From the NCBI GenBank assembly GCA_938023885.1, contig CALJCU010000187.1:1-5513 (forward strand): 5,513 bases of DNA, in the 5' to 3' direction. The position numbers were made by a program, and so were the translations under genes. The notes below the pieces were generated by a model. That model was not told where the DNA came from and searched no databases. It saw only the letters and a program-made list of their open reading frames with translations. Source of the DNA: an uncultured Prevotella sp. Lineage in GTDB: Bacteria; Bacteroidota; Bacteroidia; Bacteroidales; Bacteroidaceae. Position 1 is the first letter of the stretch; each line of letters begins with the position of its first letter. Positions 1 to 5,513 of the stretch are shown one piece after another.

Positions 1-305
1 AGTTCGGAATGATGGCGCGCTCCGAAGCCAAGGCGCGCATGTTCTCTGTGCTTCTTTTTCAGTGGATTGCTTCGAGCTATGAGATCCCGTCGGCAGCGAT
101 GCGCGGTTTCGGTCATTCGCTGAAGCCCGCCTTGCTCACGATCTTCGGCACTTGCGTGCTCCGGCTGGTCTGGATTTTCGTTATCTGGCCAATGTGGCCG
201 GGGTTCCGCCATCTTATGTTCTGCTATCCTATCTCATGGGTTCTTACGGGTGTCCTGGTTGTCAGTCTGTTCTACTACTACTGGCGCAAATACTTGTCAG
301 CGTAG
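1..305 (+). CDS. MATE family efflux transporter, C-terminal fragment (5' end outside window)
   Basis: These are the last 100 codons of a multidrug and toxic compound extrusion (MATE) antiporter, an inner-membrane protein of about 450 residues and 12 helices that exports cationic drugs in exchange for Na+ or H+. The frame is open from the left edge, so the ATG at position 9 is internal and not the real start. About three hydrophobic segments are visible, consistent with the last helices of the fold: one starting near MFSVLLFQWIASSYEIP, one in LLTIFGTCVLRLVWIFVIWP and one in CYPISWVLTGVLVVSLFYYY. The stretch SYEIPSAAMRGFGHS is typical of the tenth-helix region of NorM/DinF-like MATE proteins. 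The gene ends at TAG 303-305 and is convergent with the minus-strand cluster. Family membership is well supported; the substrate cannot be told from this part. Confidence 0.88.
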   Translation, partial: FGMMARSEAKARMFSVLLFQWIASSYEIPSAAMRGFGHSLKPALLTIFGTCVLRLVWIFVIWPMWPGFRHLMFCYPISWVLTGVLVVSLFYYYWRKYLSA

Positions 306-344
306 GTCCAGCTTGCGCCTCCTATCCTTACAGTTCTTATTTTC

Positions 345-501
345 TTTCCTGTCAATTCCCAACTTCTGCCTCCAGTCGCTCCATCACAGTTCCGTGAGCT
401 GGTAATCGTCCTTCTCAAAGCCATAGCCCGTCACCACTGTCCTGATAGAGTGTGAAGCGGGCATCGGCATCTGGGAGGACCTACACCGTGACGGATTTGT
501 C
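345..501 (-). pseudogene. Decayed C-terminal fragment resembling a GH31 alpha-glycosidase (DUF5110-like domain)
   Basis: This relic is the only coding-like signal in the 283-bp space between the MATE stop and the UpxY-type gene. Read on the minus strand from about 501, the frame gives KSVTV, a TAG stop (483-481), then VLPDADARFTLYQDSGDG. The reading then shifts by one base at the GGG run around 427-429 and continues as YGFEKDDYQLTEL, a TGA stop, then WSDWRQKLGIDR. Joined together this resembles the end of Bacteroidetes GH31 alpha-glucosidases/xylosidases, where a pattern like VYPGADGSFTLYEDEGD.YNYEKG.Y..I.L.W.D...LTIG is usual. Removing one G restores the frame across the DGYGFEK junction. 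No catalytic portion is present upstream; an open stretch in the other frame (557-505, MLHFKTDCSIQAITFTDRK) may be more of the remnant, but this is unclear. The rest of 306-588 shows no terminator hairpin with a T-tract and no RNA gene. The GH31 assignment is by remembered family pattern only. Confidence 0.5.
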
Positions 502-588
502 TTGCGGTCAGTGAATGTGATGGCCTGGATGGAGCAGTCGGTCTTGAAATGTAGCATTGCAGGTCCTAGTGTCCTGAAGACCGGTGGC

Positions 589-1662
589 TCAGAGTTTCCT
601 GGTGGCGCCTTCCGTCTCAGGGGCCAGGTGCGGAGCGCCGGGTTGTAACGCTGCCGGACACGGTGTAACTATGAATTTTCTGAGGGAGATAATCTGTCGT
701 TGCGGGTCGGTGTAGTGGCTGTCGTTCCATTTGCGGATGATAGCATCAGCCTTTTGCAGTCCCTTCACATCGTGTCCCTCATAGTAGAAAAGAAGGTGAG
801 AGAGAGGCAGGAGGAGGTTGTTGGGTTTCAGTCGCGGCAGGACTTTCAGCAGTTCCTGTCTGGGAAGGGAGGCATCTTCGCCCAGGGCGAGCAGGGCTGC
901 GTAGAACGCGAAGTGATAGTGGGCTTTGTCATTGGACAGGAATGTTTTGCAGTTCTTAAGGGAGGCCATGAGTTGCTTAATCTCATTGATGATGATATCT
1001 CTTCCATCTTTTCTCGTGTTGTTCTTGTCTACGAGTAGAGCAATCGCTTTCTTGGCAAGAGTGGTTGTGTCTTTGTCGACGTTCTCCGACTTCTTTATTT
1101 TCACATCAACCGGCTCCACATATTGTGGTTTGATGCTCACAGCAGCAATAGCTACATTGGGGAGCGACACGATAAGATATTGTCCACGCTTTCCCGGAAG
1201 TTTCTGAACGACACCAGTGATACCCTCAAAGGGACCGTCCATGATCTTCACCTTACTGCCTTTATCAATATTGAGCTCTTCCGGTTTATAATAGGTGAGC
1301 TGCACGCCTTTGACATCGTTCAGTTTCCGGAAGTTGTCCATGTCGGTATCCCGTACCTGAACATATTGAAGCGTTCCACCGCTCATGACATGACTTTTGA
1401 GGAACATGTAGCTTTTCAATCGGCTGTTGTTCCGGTAATCCAGCAGTTCCTTCCTTCCTCCTTTCACAAAGACCAGTCCCGTGATGGCCGGTAAAAGCTG
1501 ACGTGTCTTCTTCCCGTGATATTTACGCAGGCAGTAGCGCATGGGGATATAGGTACAGAATCCTCTGGACGAGAGTTCCTCCTGTATTTCCATCTCTTTG
1601 CGATAGCTTACTGCGAAGACATACCAGTGTCTTATCAGTGCATCTTTTTGTGGCTGTGTCAT
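589..1662 (-). CDS. UpxY/NusG-family transcription antiterminator with long C-terminal extension
   Basis: This 357-residue protein is a specialised NusG paralogue of the kind that, in Bacteroides, binds RNA polymerase and lets it read through the leaders of capsular polysaccharide operons. Residues 12 to about 118 form the NGN domain, with the typical HWYVFAVSYRKEMEIQEEL start, the YIPMRYCLRKYHGKK segment and the core LLPAITGLVFVKG. Residues 132-184 form the KOW domain (KGSKVKIMDGPFEGITGVV, then GKRGQYLIVSLPNVAIAAV). UpxY proteins are usually about 170-190 residues. Here some 145 further residues (about 190-335) follow, mostly predicted helical, with a Lys/Asp-rich linker and Leu-rich helices, and I recognise no domain in them. 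The last 26 residues are Pro/Ala-rich and look unlike the rest. The gene starts 32 bp after the phosphatase stop; an AAAGGA sequence about 10 nt before the ATG may serve as ribosome site. It is last in its cluster, with no polysaccharide genes after it. NusG-type family is confident; the target operon is unknown. Confidence 0.88.
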   Translation of the reverse strand: MTQPQKDALIRHWYVFAVSYRKEMEIQEELSSRGFCTYIPMRYCLRKYHGKKTRQLLPAITGLVFVKGGRKELLDYRNNSRLKSYMFLKSHVMSGGTLQYVQVRDTDMDNFRKLNDVKGVQLTYYKPEELNIDKGSKVKIMDGPFEGITGVVQKLPGKRGQYLIVSLPNVAIAAVSIKPQYVEPVDVKIKKSENVDKDTTTLAKKAIALLVDKNNTRKDGRDIIINEIKQLMASLKNCKTFLSNDKAHYHFAFYAALLALGEDASLPRQELLKVLPRLKPNNLLLPLSHLLFYYEGHDVKGLQKADAIIRKWNDSHYTDPQRQIISLRKFIVTPCPAALQPGAPHLAPETEGATRKL

Positions 1663-1688
1663 TGTGTTTATCCTTTATTGTACAGTAG

Positions 1689-1705
1689 ATCTGATTATTT
1701 CAGAT
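1689..1705. repeat. Small inverted repeat at the phosphatase/UpxY-type gene junction
   Basis: A perfect 6-bp inverted repeat, ATCTGA and TCAGAT, flanks a 5-nt loop that holds the phosphatase stop codon. On the transcript it would form a short AU-rich hairpin just after the second gene. No U-tract follows it, so it is unlikely to be a strong terminator; at most it is a minor processing or stability element. A match of this length can arise by chance. Confidence 0.25.
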
Positions 1706-3161
1706 AGTCATTCATAGCCTTACCCACGCAGCTATTAGGCATCTGGATGTGGAGCATGGCACAGATAGTTGGGGCGATATCGGTAATATGAGCCTGAGCA
1801 GAGGTCTGTCCGTGTGGCACATGCCATCCATACATCACGAAAGGGATATGGGTGTCATACGGATTCCATTCAGCGTGTGTCGTACCGATATATTTCTCTG
1901 ATCCGTCCACGTTTTCCCATCCGGCTTTCGGAACGATGAAGATGTCGCCGCTGCGGCCCTTAAGGTAGCCGTTGACAATCATCTCCCGGATAGGCTGCGG
2001 CACAGTCGTTGTAAGTACTTTCTCACAGTCGACAGCATAGAGGATACTGTCGTTGGCAAGGAGTTTATTGCATACTGTAGCCTTGACCTGCTCCATCGAC
2101 TTACCGGATTTGGAGGTGCCTTCCTCATTGATGTATATCCATCCGCCATTCTTTTTCTTGATGACGGGTGTGAAGCCGAGCTCCTGTTCGAGAGCCGTTT
2201 CAATAGGCTTGAGCGTGTTCCAGAGTTCCAGTCCTCCGGCCATCATGTGGTGTTGCTTCAGAAGGTTGTGGTTGTGAGAAGCTCCGTGGTCTGCGGTGAG
2301 GAAAAGGAGCCACTGCCCTTTGCCTACTTTCTCATCAAGGATCTGCATGAACTGAGCGAGCTGGCGGTCGAGTTCCATGTAGACATCGCTGTTCTGCTGT
2401 CCGCGAGTACCATATTTATGTCCGATGGCATCTGTCGAGGAGACACTGATAGCAAGCAGGTCGGTGATAGAGTCCTGTCCGAGCTGCTCGTTGTCGAGTG
2501 CCGCCTCTGCCATCTGGAACGTCTTCGTCACGCCGGCTGCTGACGTCTTGATGTCTGTGCCAGGTTTCGAGCCGATTTTCTTATTGGTGGCTTTCACCCA
2601 GTCGGGCAGCCGGTTCATATAATAAGTGGAGGTGATAAAGTGTCCTGCAGAGGTATCCCACCAGTAGGCAGCATCGGCACCGTGACCGGCAGGAAGGATG
2701 GCGGCCCGGTCCTTGAGGGCGATGCCGATGACCTTTGCCTTACAATCGGTGGCCATCTTCAGTACGTCGCCGATGCCGGAGGCGAGGAGGTTGCGTGGTG
2801 ACATCTTACCTTCGTCACTGTTGGAGCCTACAGCCTTCACTGTTGGGTCATCACAACTGTAGATCCATCTGCCGTGGAGGTAGAAGTTGTTCGACACGAT
2901 ACCCGTGAGGGCGGGCACACTGCCTGTGTAGACACTGGTGTGTCCTACGGCTGTCACTGCAGGCAAATAGTTGATGAGTGTATTCTCGAAACTGTAGCCT
3001 TTGTCCAGGCCGTCGGTACCATATTGGTTGTAGTAGTAATAGAGGTAGTCCCAGCGCATCTGGTCTATCACCAGTCCAACGACGAGTTTCGGCCGTTGGA
3101 TCTGTGCCATGGCTCCAAGGGCAATGACGCTCAACAACAATGTTGACAATGTCTTTTTCAT
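1695..3161 (-). CDS. Secreted PafA-like alkaline phosphatase (alkaline phosphatase superfamily)
   Basis: This 488-residue protein is predicted to hydrolyse phosphate monoesters in the periplasm with two zinc ions and a threonine nucleophile. Residues 1-19 are a signal peptide (MKKTLSTLLLSVIALGAMA, cut before Q20). All the residues expected for a PafA-type active site can be placed: D33 in VIDQMRWDYL, nucleophile T70 in AVTAVGHTSVYTG, N91 in IVSNNFY, K150 and R152 in ALKDRAA, D244 and H248 in SSTDAIGHKYG, D291 and H292 in LTADHGASH, and H429 in TTHAEW. The Asn and the Lys-x-Arg pair are what separates PafA-like monoesterases from the related nucleotide pyrophosphatase/phosphodiesterases. The protein is somewhat shorter than the roughly 546-residue Elizabethkingia PafA. 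It starts 25 bp after the GHL10 gene stop and ends 32 bp before the UpxY-type gene, which suggests one transcript. No Pho-box-like signal is visible. Substrate preference (phosphate scavenging or a specific monoester) is inferred from residues only. Confidence 0.9.
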   Translation of the reverse strand: MKKTLSTLLLSVIALGAMAQIQRPKLVVGLVIDQMRWDYLYYYYNQYGTDGLDKGYSFENTLINYLPAVTAVGHTSVYTGSVPALTGIVSNNFYLHGRWIYSCDDPTVKAVGSNSDEGKMSPRNLLASGIGDVLKMATDCKAKVIGIALKDRAAILPAGHGADAAYWWDTSAGHFITSTYYMNRLPDWVKATNKKIGSKPGTDIKTSAAGVTKTFQMAEAALDNEQLGQDSITDLLAISVSSTDAIGHKYGTRGQQNSDVYMELDRQLAQFMQILDEKVGKGQWLLFLTADHGASHNHNLLKQHHMMAGGLELWNTLKPIETALEQELGFTPVIKKKNGGWIYINEEGTSKSGKSMEQVKATVCNKLLANDSILYAVDCEKVLTTTVPQPIREMIVNGYLKGRSGDIFIVPKAGWENVDGSEKYIGTTHAEWNPYDTHIPFVMYGWHVPHGQTSAQAHITDIAPTICAMLHIQMPNSCVGKAMNDYLK

Positions 3162-3186
3162 GCTTAATGTGAGATTGATGTTTAAG

Positions 3187-4671
3187 TTACTTAGTCACCT
3201 GAAAAATTTCTATTACCTGTGACGGGAGGCTCTCAGCATTGTTGCCTTTCGTGAGGGCAGCGACAAAATAGGAACCTGTATCAGACAAGGTTATCTTGTT
3301 GTCGTAAACGGCACGAATGAACACTGCTTTACCGTCAACAACCTTATATACCGCATAGTAACAACCGCTCACAGGGCTCCACGAAAGTGTCATGCCGTCG
3401 GCATGGAGGTCTTGTGGGGCAGCCGGTTTCTCTTCTGTCCCTTGACCGAGATAGGGCGGCAATGCGGGGTAGAGGAAGTGGGAGGCGATGACACGGTTGA
3501 TATCCACAGGGTTCTTCATGAGCCAGTAAGCACTGTAGAGAGCAGCTCCCGACACCCGTCCGTTGGCCCGTGCAGAATCGATCTGTGTGCCGAGGTCGTG
3601 GGCATTGCGATAGAACGGATCCTTTGCCTGCGCGTCAAACCGGTAGAGGGCATAGCCAATGAGCAGTTTCGTCTTAATCGTGGCGTTCTCGGAAAACCAT
3701 TTGAGGCGCGGCAGGAACCAACGTTCCGTGCTCCAGTAAAGTTGTGGGATGACGACATCGCACCAGTTACGCTTAGACCATTGAGCGATATCGGCATACA
3801 TCGTGTTGAAGTTGTTCTCGTAGTTGCCTTGTGGAGAGATGGAGAAGACGGCATTGGGGCGTATGGCTTTAATGGTGTCATGCATGGAGGCGATGAGCGA
3901 GTCGACCATCGCACGGCGAAAGTCGGTGATAGAAGCGAAGCCCTTACCGTAACGGCGATATTCTGCTTCATCTCTCATCTTCTCACTCTTCAGAAGGGCG
4001 GGATAGAAATAGTCGTCGAGATGGATGCCGTCGACATCGTATTTCCGCAGCAGGTCGGCGACGATGCTACAGACGCGCTGGCGTGTCTCTGGCATGGCGG
4101 GGTTGTAGACACGCATCATGCGGTAGTCTTTGACGAGGTTCTTTGGGATCTTTGGGGCGAGCTTGGCAAAACGTTCGCCGGCATGTTGTTTCTGGTCTAC
4201 CCGGTATGGATTAATCCAGGCATGGAACGACATGCCGCGACGATGCGTCTCATCAATGACCCATCGTAGCACATCGTAGGACGGTGCTCTGCCGCGGTAG
4301 CCCGTGACATACTGGCTCCAGGGTTCATAAGGAGAGTCGTAGAAAGCATCAGCCTTCGGACGCACTTGGAAGTAGACGGTGTTGATGTTGAGTCTCTGAA
4401 GGGTGTCGAGTATCTGGTCATACCATGCTTTCTGTGCCATCTCGCTGAAATGTTCGCGTGGCCAGTCGATGCCGCCGATGGTCGCCACCCACACGGCGCG
4501 CACCTCCTTTGGCGGCATGACGGCGATTGCCTTGGAAGAATCCCTTCGCGCCGTCTGCGTAGGGAGTGTGCTGTTGTTGTCTCTGACGCTCTTCCTGGTC
4601 GTTCCGCATGATGCCGCAAGCACCACGGTTGTTGCGAGAAGAAGGTGCCGGATGATAGAAGAATATGTCAT
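3187..4671 (-). CDS. GHL10-family (DigH/YngK-like) glycoside hydrolase lipoprotein
   Basis: This 494-residue lipoprotein carries a GHL10 (DUF187) TIM-barrel domain. The family includes E. coli DigH (YddW), which cleaves stem-peptide-free peptidoglycan, and B. subtilis YngK, so a glycan-cutting role in the envelope is likely. Residues 1-21 are a signal peptide and LAASC gives a lipidated C22. The next residues (GTTRKSVRD) lack the early acidic cluster of surface-export signals, so it may face the periplasm. A Ser/Thr-rich linker runs to about 53. The barrel spans about 54-400, opening with PPKEVRAVWVATIGGIDWP, with NTVYFQVRPKADAFY, FHAWINPYR, VDGIHLDDYFYP (candidate catalytic D219/D220), SISPQGNY and VVIPQLYW. 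Residues 417-490 look like one fibronectin type III-like domain. The frame stays open to an ATG at 4812, but the ATG at 4671 is chosen because it starts directly with the lipoprotein signal and lies downstream of a -7 box at 4707-4700. It is first of three co-oriented genes. The exact substrate is unknown. Confidence 0.9.
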   Translation of the reverse strand: MTYSSIIRHLLLATTVVLAASCGTTRKSVRDNNSTLPTQTARRDSSKAIAVMPPKEVRAVWVATIGGIDWPREHFSEMAQKAWYDQILDTLQRLNINTVYFQVRPKADAFYDSPYEPWSQYVTGYRGRAPSYDVLRWVIDETHRRGMSFHAWINPYRVDQKQHAGERFAKLAPKIPKNLVKDYRMMRVYNPAMPETRQRVCSIVADLLRKYDVDGIHLDDYFYPALLKSEKMRDEAEYRRYGKGFASITDFRRAMVDSLIASMHDTIKAIRPNAVFSISPQGNYENNFNTMYADIAQWSKRNWCDVVIPQLYWSTERWFLPRLKWFSENATIKTKLLIGYALYRFDAQAKDPFYRNAHDLGTQIDSARANGRVSGAALYSAYWLMKNPVDINRVIASHFLYPALPPYLGQGTEEKPAAPQDLHADGMTLSWSPVSGCYYAVYKVVDGKAVFIRAVYDNKITLSDTGSYFVAALTKGNNAESLPSQVIEIFQVTK

Positions 4672-4699
4672 TTGAGGATGATCCGTAATATTCTGCATG

Positions 4700-4707
4700 C
4701 AAAGGTA
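4700..4707 (-). promoter_or_regulatory. Bacteroidetes-type -7 promoter element (TACCTTTG) for the GHL10 operon
   Basis: On the minus strand this reads TACCTTTG, an exact match to the Bacteroidetes -7 consensus TAnnTTTG. It lies 28 nt before the ATG at 4671, implying a start of transcription near 4693-4696 and a leader of roughly 22-25 nt. I find no good -33 TTTG at the usual spacing of 19-21 nt; the nearest candidates are too close or too far, so the promoter may be weak or need an activator. If real, it rules out the more distant ATG at 4812 and makes the one at 4698 very unlikely. Confidence 0.5.
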
Positions 4708-4738
4708 ACACTTTATCTGCAAACGGCATGTTACAATG

Positions 4739-4780
4739 GGATGAAAATATAAGGATGGAAATATGAGGATGAAGAAAAGT
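4739..4780. repeat. Three-copy 14-bp tandem repeat between divergent promoters
   Basis: Three adjacent 14-bp units read GGATGAAAATATAA (4739-4752), GGATGGAAATATGA (4753-4766) and GGATGAAGAAAAGT (4767-4780). The first two agree at 12 of 14 positions; the third keeps the GGATGAA head and then diverges. The array is purine-rich on the plus strand and sits upstream of both the leftward and the rightward promoter. It could be a binding site for a shared regulator, an intrinsically bent activating tract, or replication-slippage debris. Confidence 0.6.
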
Positions 4781-4790
4781 CTGTTTTTCT

Positions 4791-4821
4791 TTTGTACTTT
4801 CGAAATAATCACTTAAATTTG
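4791..4821 (+). promoter_or_regulatory. Bacteroidetes-type promoter (TTTG-N19-TAAATTTG) for the Rpn-family gene
   Basis: The -33 element TTTG (4791-4794) is followed after 19 nt by TAAATTTG (4814-4821), which fits the Bacteroidetes consensus TTTG-N19-21-TAnnTTTG in both boxes and in spacing. Transcription would start near 4825-4828. That leaves about 10 nt before the ATG at 4837 or about 22 nt before the ATG at 4849, so it bears on which start codon is used. Confidence 0.7.
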
Positions 4822-4836
4822 CAGGATATAAGCAAA

Positions 4837-5513
4837 ATGCATTCTTCTATGGCAAAGTATTTGGATCCGAAAGCAGATTTGACATTCAAGAGGGTCTTTG
4901 GTGAGCACAAAGACCTGATGATCAGTTTCCTTAACGCTTTGCTGCCTTTGGGGGACGGCGAGGAGGTAAAGAGTATTGAATATCTCCCTCCTGAGCTGGT
5001 GCCCGACTCTCCTCTGAAAAAAGACACGATAGTGGACGTGCGGTGCACGGATGAGCAAGGTCGCTCGTATATAGTAGAAATGCAGATGATATGGACTCCC
5101 GAGTTTATGAAACGGGTGCTGCTCAATGCTACGAAGGCTTACTCAAGGCAGCTTGACAAAGGCGGGCACTATGAAGACTTGCAGCCGGTCTACTCGCTGA
5201 ATCTTGTCAATGACACGTTTCGTGAGGATACCGACGACTACTACCACGACTATGGGGTGATGGACATTAAAAAACCCGATGAGACTATCGACGAGATGCA
5301 TCTGATATTCATCGAGCTGCCTAAGTTCAAGCCTCATTCTTTCCATGACAAGAAGATGATGGTGCTGTGGCTTCGCTATCTCACAGAGATTGACGAGAAG
5401 ACGCGGAAAGCACCTGAGGAACTGTTGGAGAACCCAGAGACGCGCAAGGCACTCGACATCGTTGAGGAGTCGGCATATACTGACGCTCAGATGGCCGGCT
5501 ATGACCATTTCTG
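4837..5513 (+). CDS. Rpn-family PD-(D/E)XK nuclease/putative transposase-like protein, N-terminal part (3' end outside window)
   Basis: These 225 codons have no stop and run off the right edge; family members are usually about 300 residues. Proteins of this group carry a PD-(D/E)XK nuclease-like fold and are often annotated as recombination-promoting nuclease (Rpn) or putative transposase; E. coli Rpn proteins promote RecA-independent recombination. Visible hallmarks are MAKYLDPKADLTFKRVFGEH near the start, the leucine-rich ISFLNALLPL, the probable catalytic strand pair with D67 in DTIVDVRCTDEQG and E81-x-Q83 in YIVEMQM, then RVLLNATKAYSRQL, and later FIELPKF and FHDKKMMVLWLRYLTEI. The ATG at 4837 gives a four-residue MHSS leader; the ATG at 4849 (MAKYLDP) matches the usual family start better and leaves a more normal leader after the promoter at 4791-4821, so it may be the true start. 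The gene is divergent from the GHL10 operon. Whether the protein is an active nuclease cannot be judged because the C-terminus is missing. Confidence 0.88.
   Translation, partial: MHSSMAKYLDPKADLTFKRVFGEHKDLMISFLNALLPLGDGEEVKSIEYLPPELVPDSPLKKDTIVDVRCTDEQGRSYIVEMQMIWTPEFMKRVLLNATKAYSRQLDKGGHYEDLQPVYSLNLVNDTFREDTDDYYHDYGVMDIKKPDETIDEMHLIFIELPKFKPHSFHDKKMMVLWLRYLTEIDEKTRKAPEELLENPETRKALDIVEESAYTDAQMAGYDHF

Noticed and set aside
152..397. Plus-strand 81-codon open frame overlapping the MATE gene end
   Set aside because: It is out of frame with the clear MATE C-terminus, and its downstream half runs over the GH31-like relic on the other strand.
604..638. GC-rich imperfect inverted repeat (GGCGCCTTCCG and CGGAGCGCC) considered as a terminator
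   Set aside because: It lies inside the 3' coding part of the UpxY-type gene, needs a bulge to pair and has no T-tract after it on either strand.
700..1494. Several plus-strand open frames of 93-123 codons opposite the UpxY-type gene
   Set aside because: They overlap each other and the confident NGN/KOW reading frame, and their translations look random.
3403..4269. Long plus-strand open frame of 288 codons opposite the GHL10 gene
   Set aside because: It lies fully antisense to a well-recognised protein, its translation resembles no family, and it has no promoter-like sequence; it is a shadow of the codon use of the real gene.
4809..5508. Minus-strand open frames of 81-121 codons opposite the Rpn-family gene
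   Set aside because: They are antisense to a protein with clear family motifs and do not resemble any known product.
4837..5513. Mobile element carrying the Rpn-family gene (such genes are often labelled transposase)
   Set aside because: No terminal inverted repeats, target-site duplications or partner genes are visible, and the family is not a DDE transposase; the right half is outside the window.
1..5513. CRISPR array, tRNA, rRNA or riboswitch
   Set aside because: No regularly spaced repeats, cloverleaf-like segments with tRNA consensus bases or long structured leaders were seen; nearly all the sequence is accounted for by protein genes.

Overview
The window looks like chromosomal DNA from a Bacteroidetes bacterium, most likely Prevotellaceae. 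The evidence is a UpxY-type NusG paralogue, a GHL10 lipoprotein, a PafA-like phosphatase, a PD-(D/E)XK (Rpn-type) protein of the form common in Bacteroides and Prevotella, and promoters with the Bacteroidetes -7 consensus TAnnTTTG instead of a sigma-70 -10 box. Base composition is moderate and fairly even. The genus is inferred from the look of the proteins, not from any search.

Layout from left to right: (1) positions 1-305, plus strand, the last 100 codons of a MATE-family multidrug/Na+ antiporter; (2) positions 306-588, a region with no intact gene that carries on the minus strand a decayed fragment resembling the C-terminal beta-sandwich (DUF5110-like) of a GH31 glycosidase, with a frameshift and in-frame stops; (3) positions 589-4671, a minus-strand cluster of three closely spaced genes, in transcription order a GHL10 (DigH/YngK-like) lipoprotein glycosidase, a secreted PafA-like alkaline phosphatase, and a NusG/UpxY-family antiterminator with a long C-terminal extension; (4) positions 4672-4836, a divergent intergenic region with a promoter on each strand and a three-copy 14-bp tandem repeat between them; (5) positions 4837-5513, plus strand, the N-terminal 225 codons of an Rpn/PD-(D/E)XK nuclease-family protein that runs off the window.

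Gaps of 25 and 32 bp, with no convincing internal promoter, suggest the three minus-strand genes are co-transcribed. Two encode exported envelope enzymes: a lipoprotein predicted to cut a glycan (possibly peptidoglycan) and a periplasmic phosphomonoesterase. The third is an elongation-factor paralogue that usually heads a capsule operon but here comes last and has no polysaccharide genes after it. I see no RNA genes, CRISPR array, insertion sequence or clearly new system. The points most worth a second look are the extended orphan UpxY-type protein, the GH31 relic beside it, and the repeat-bearing divergent promoter region.
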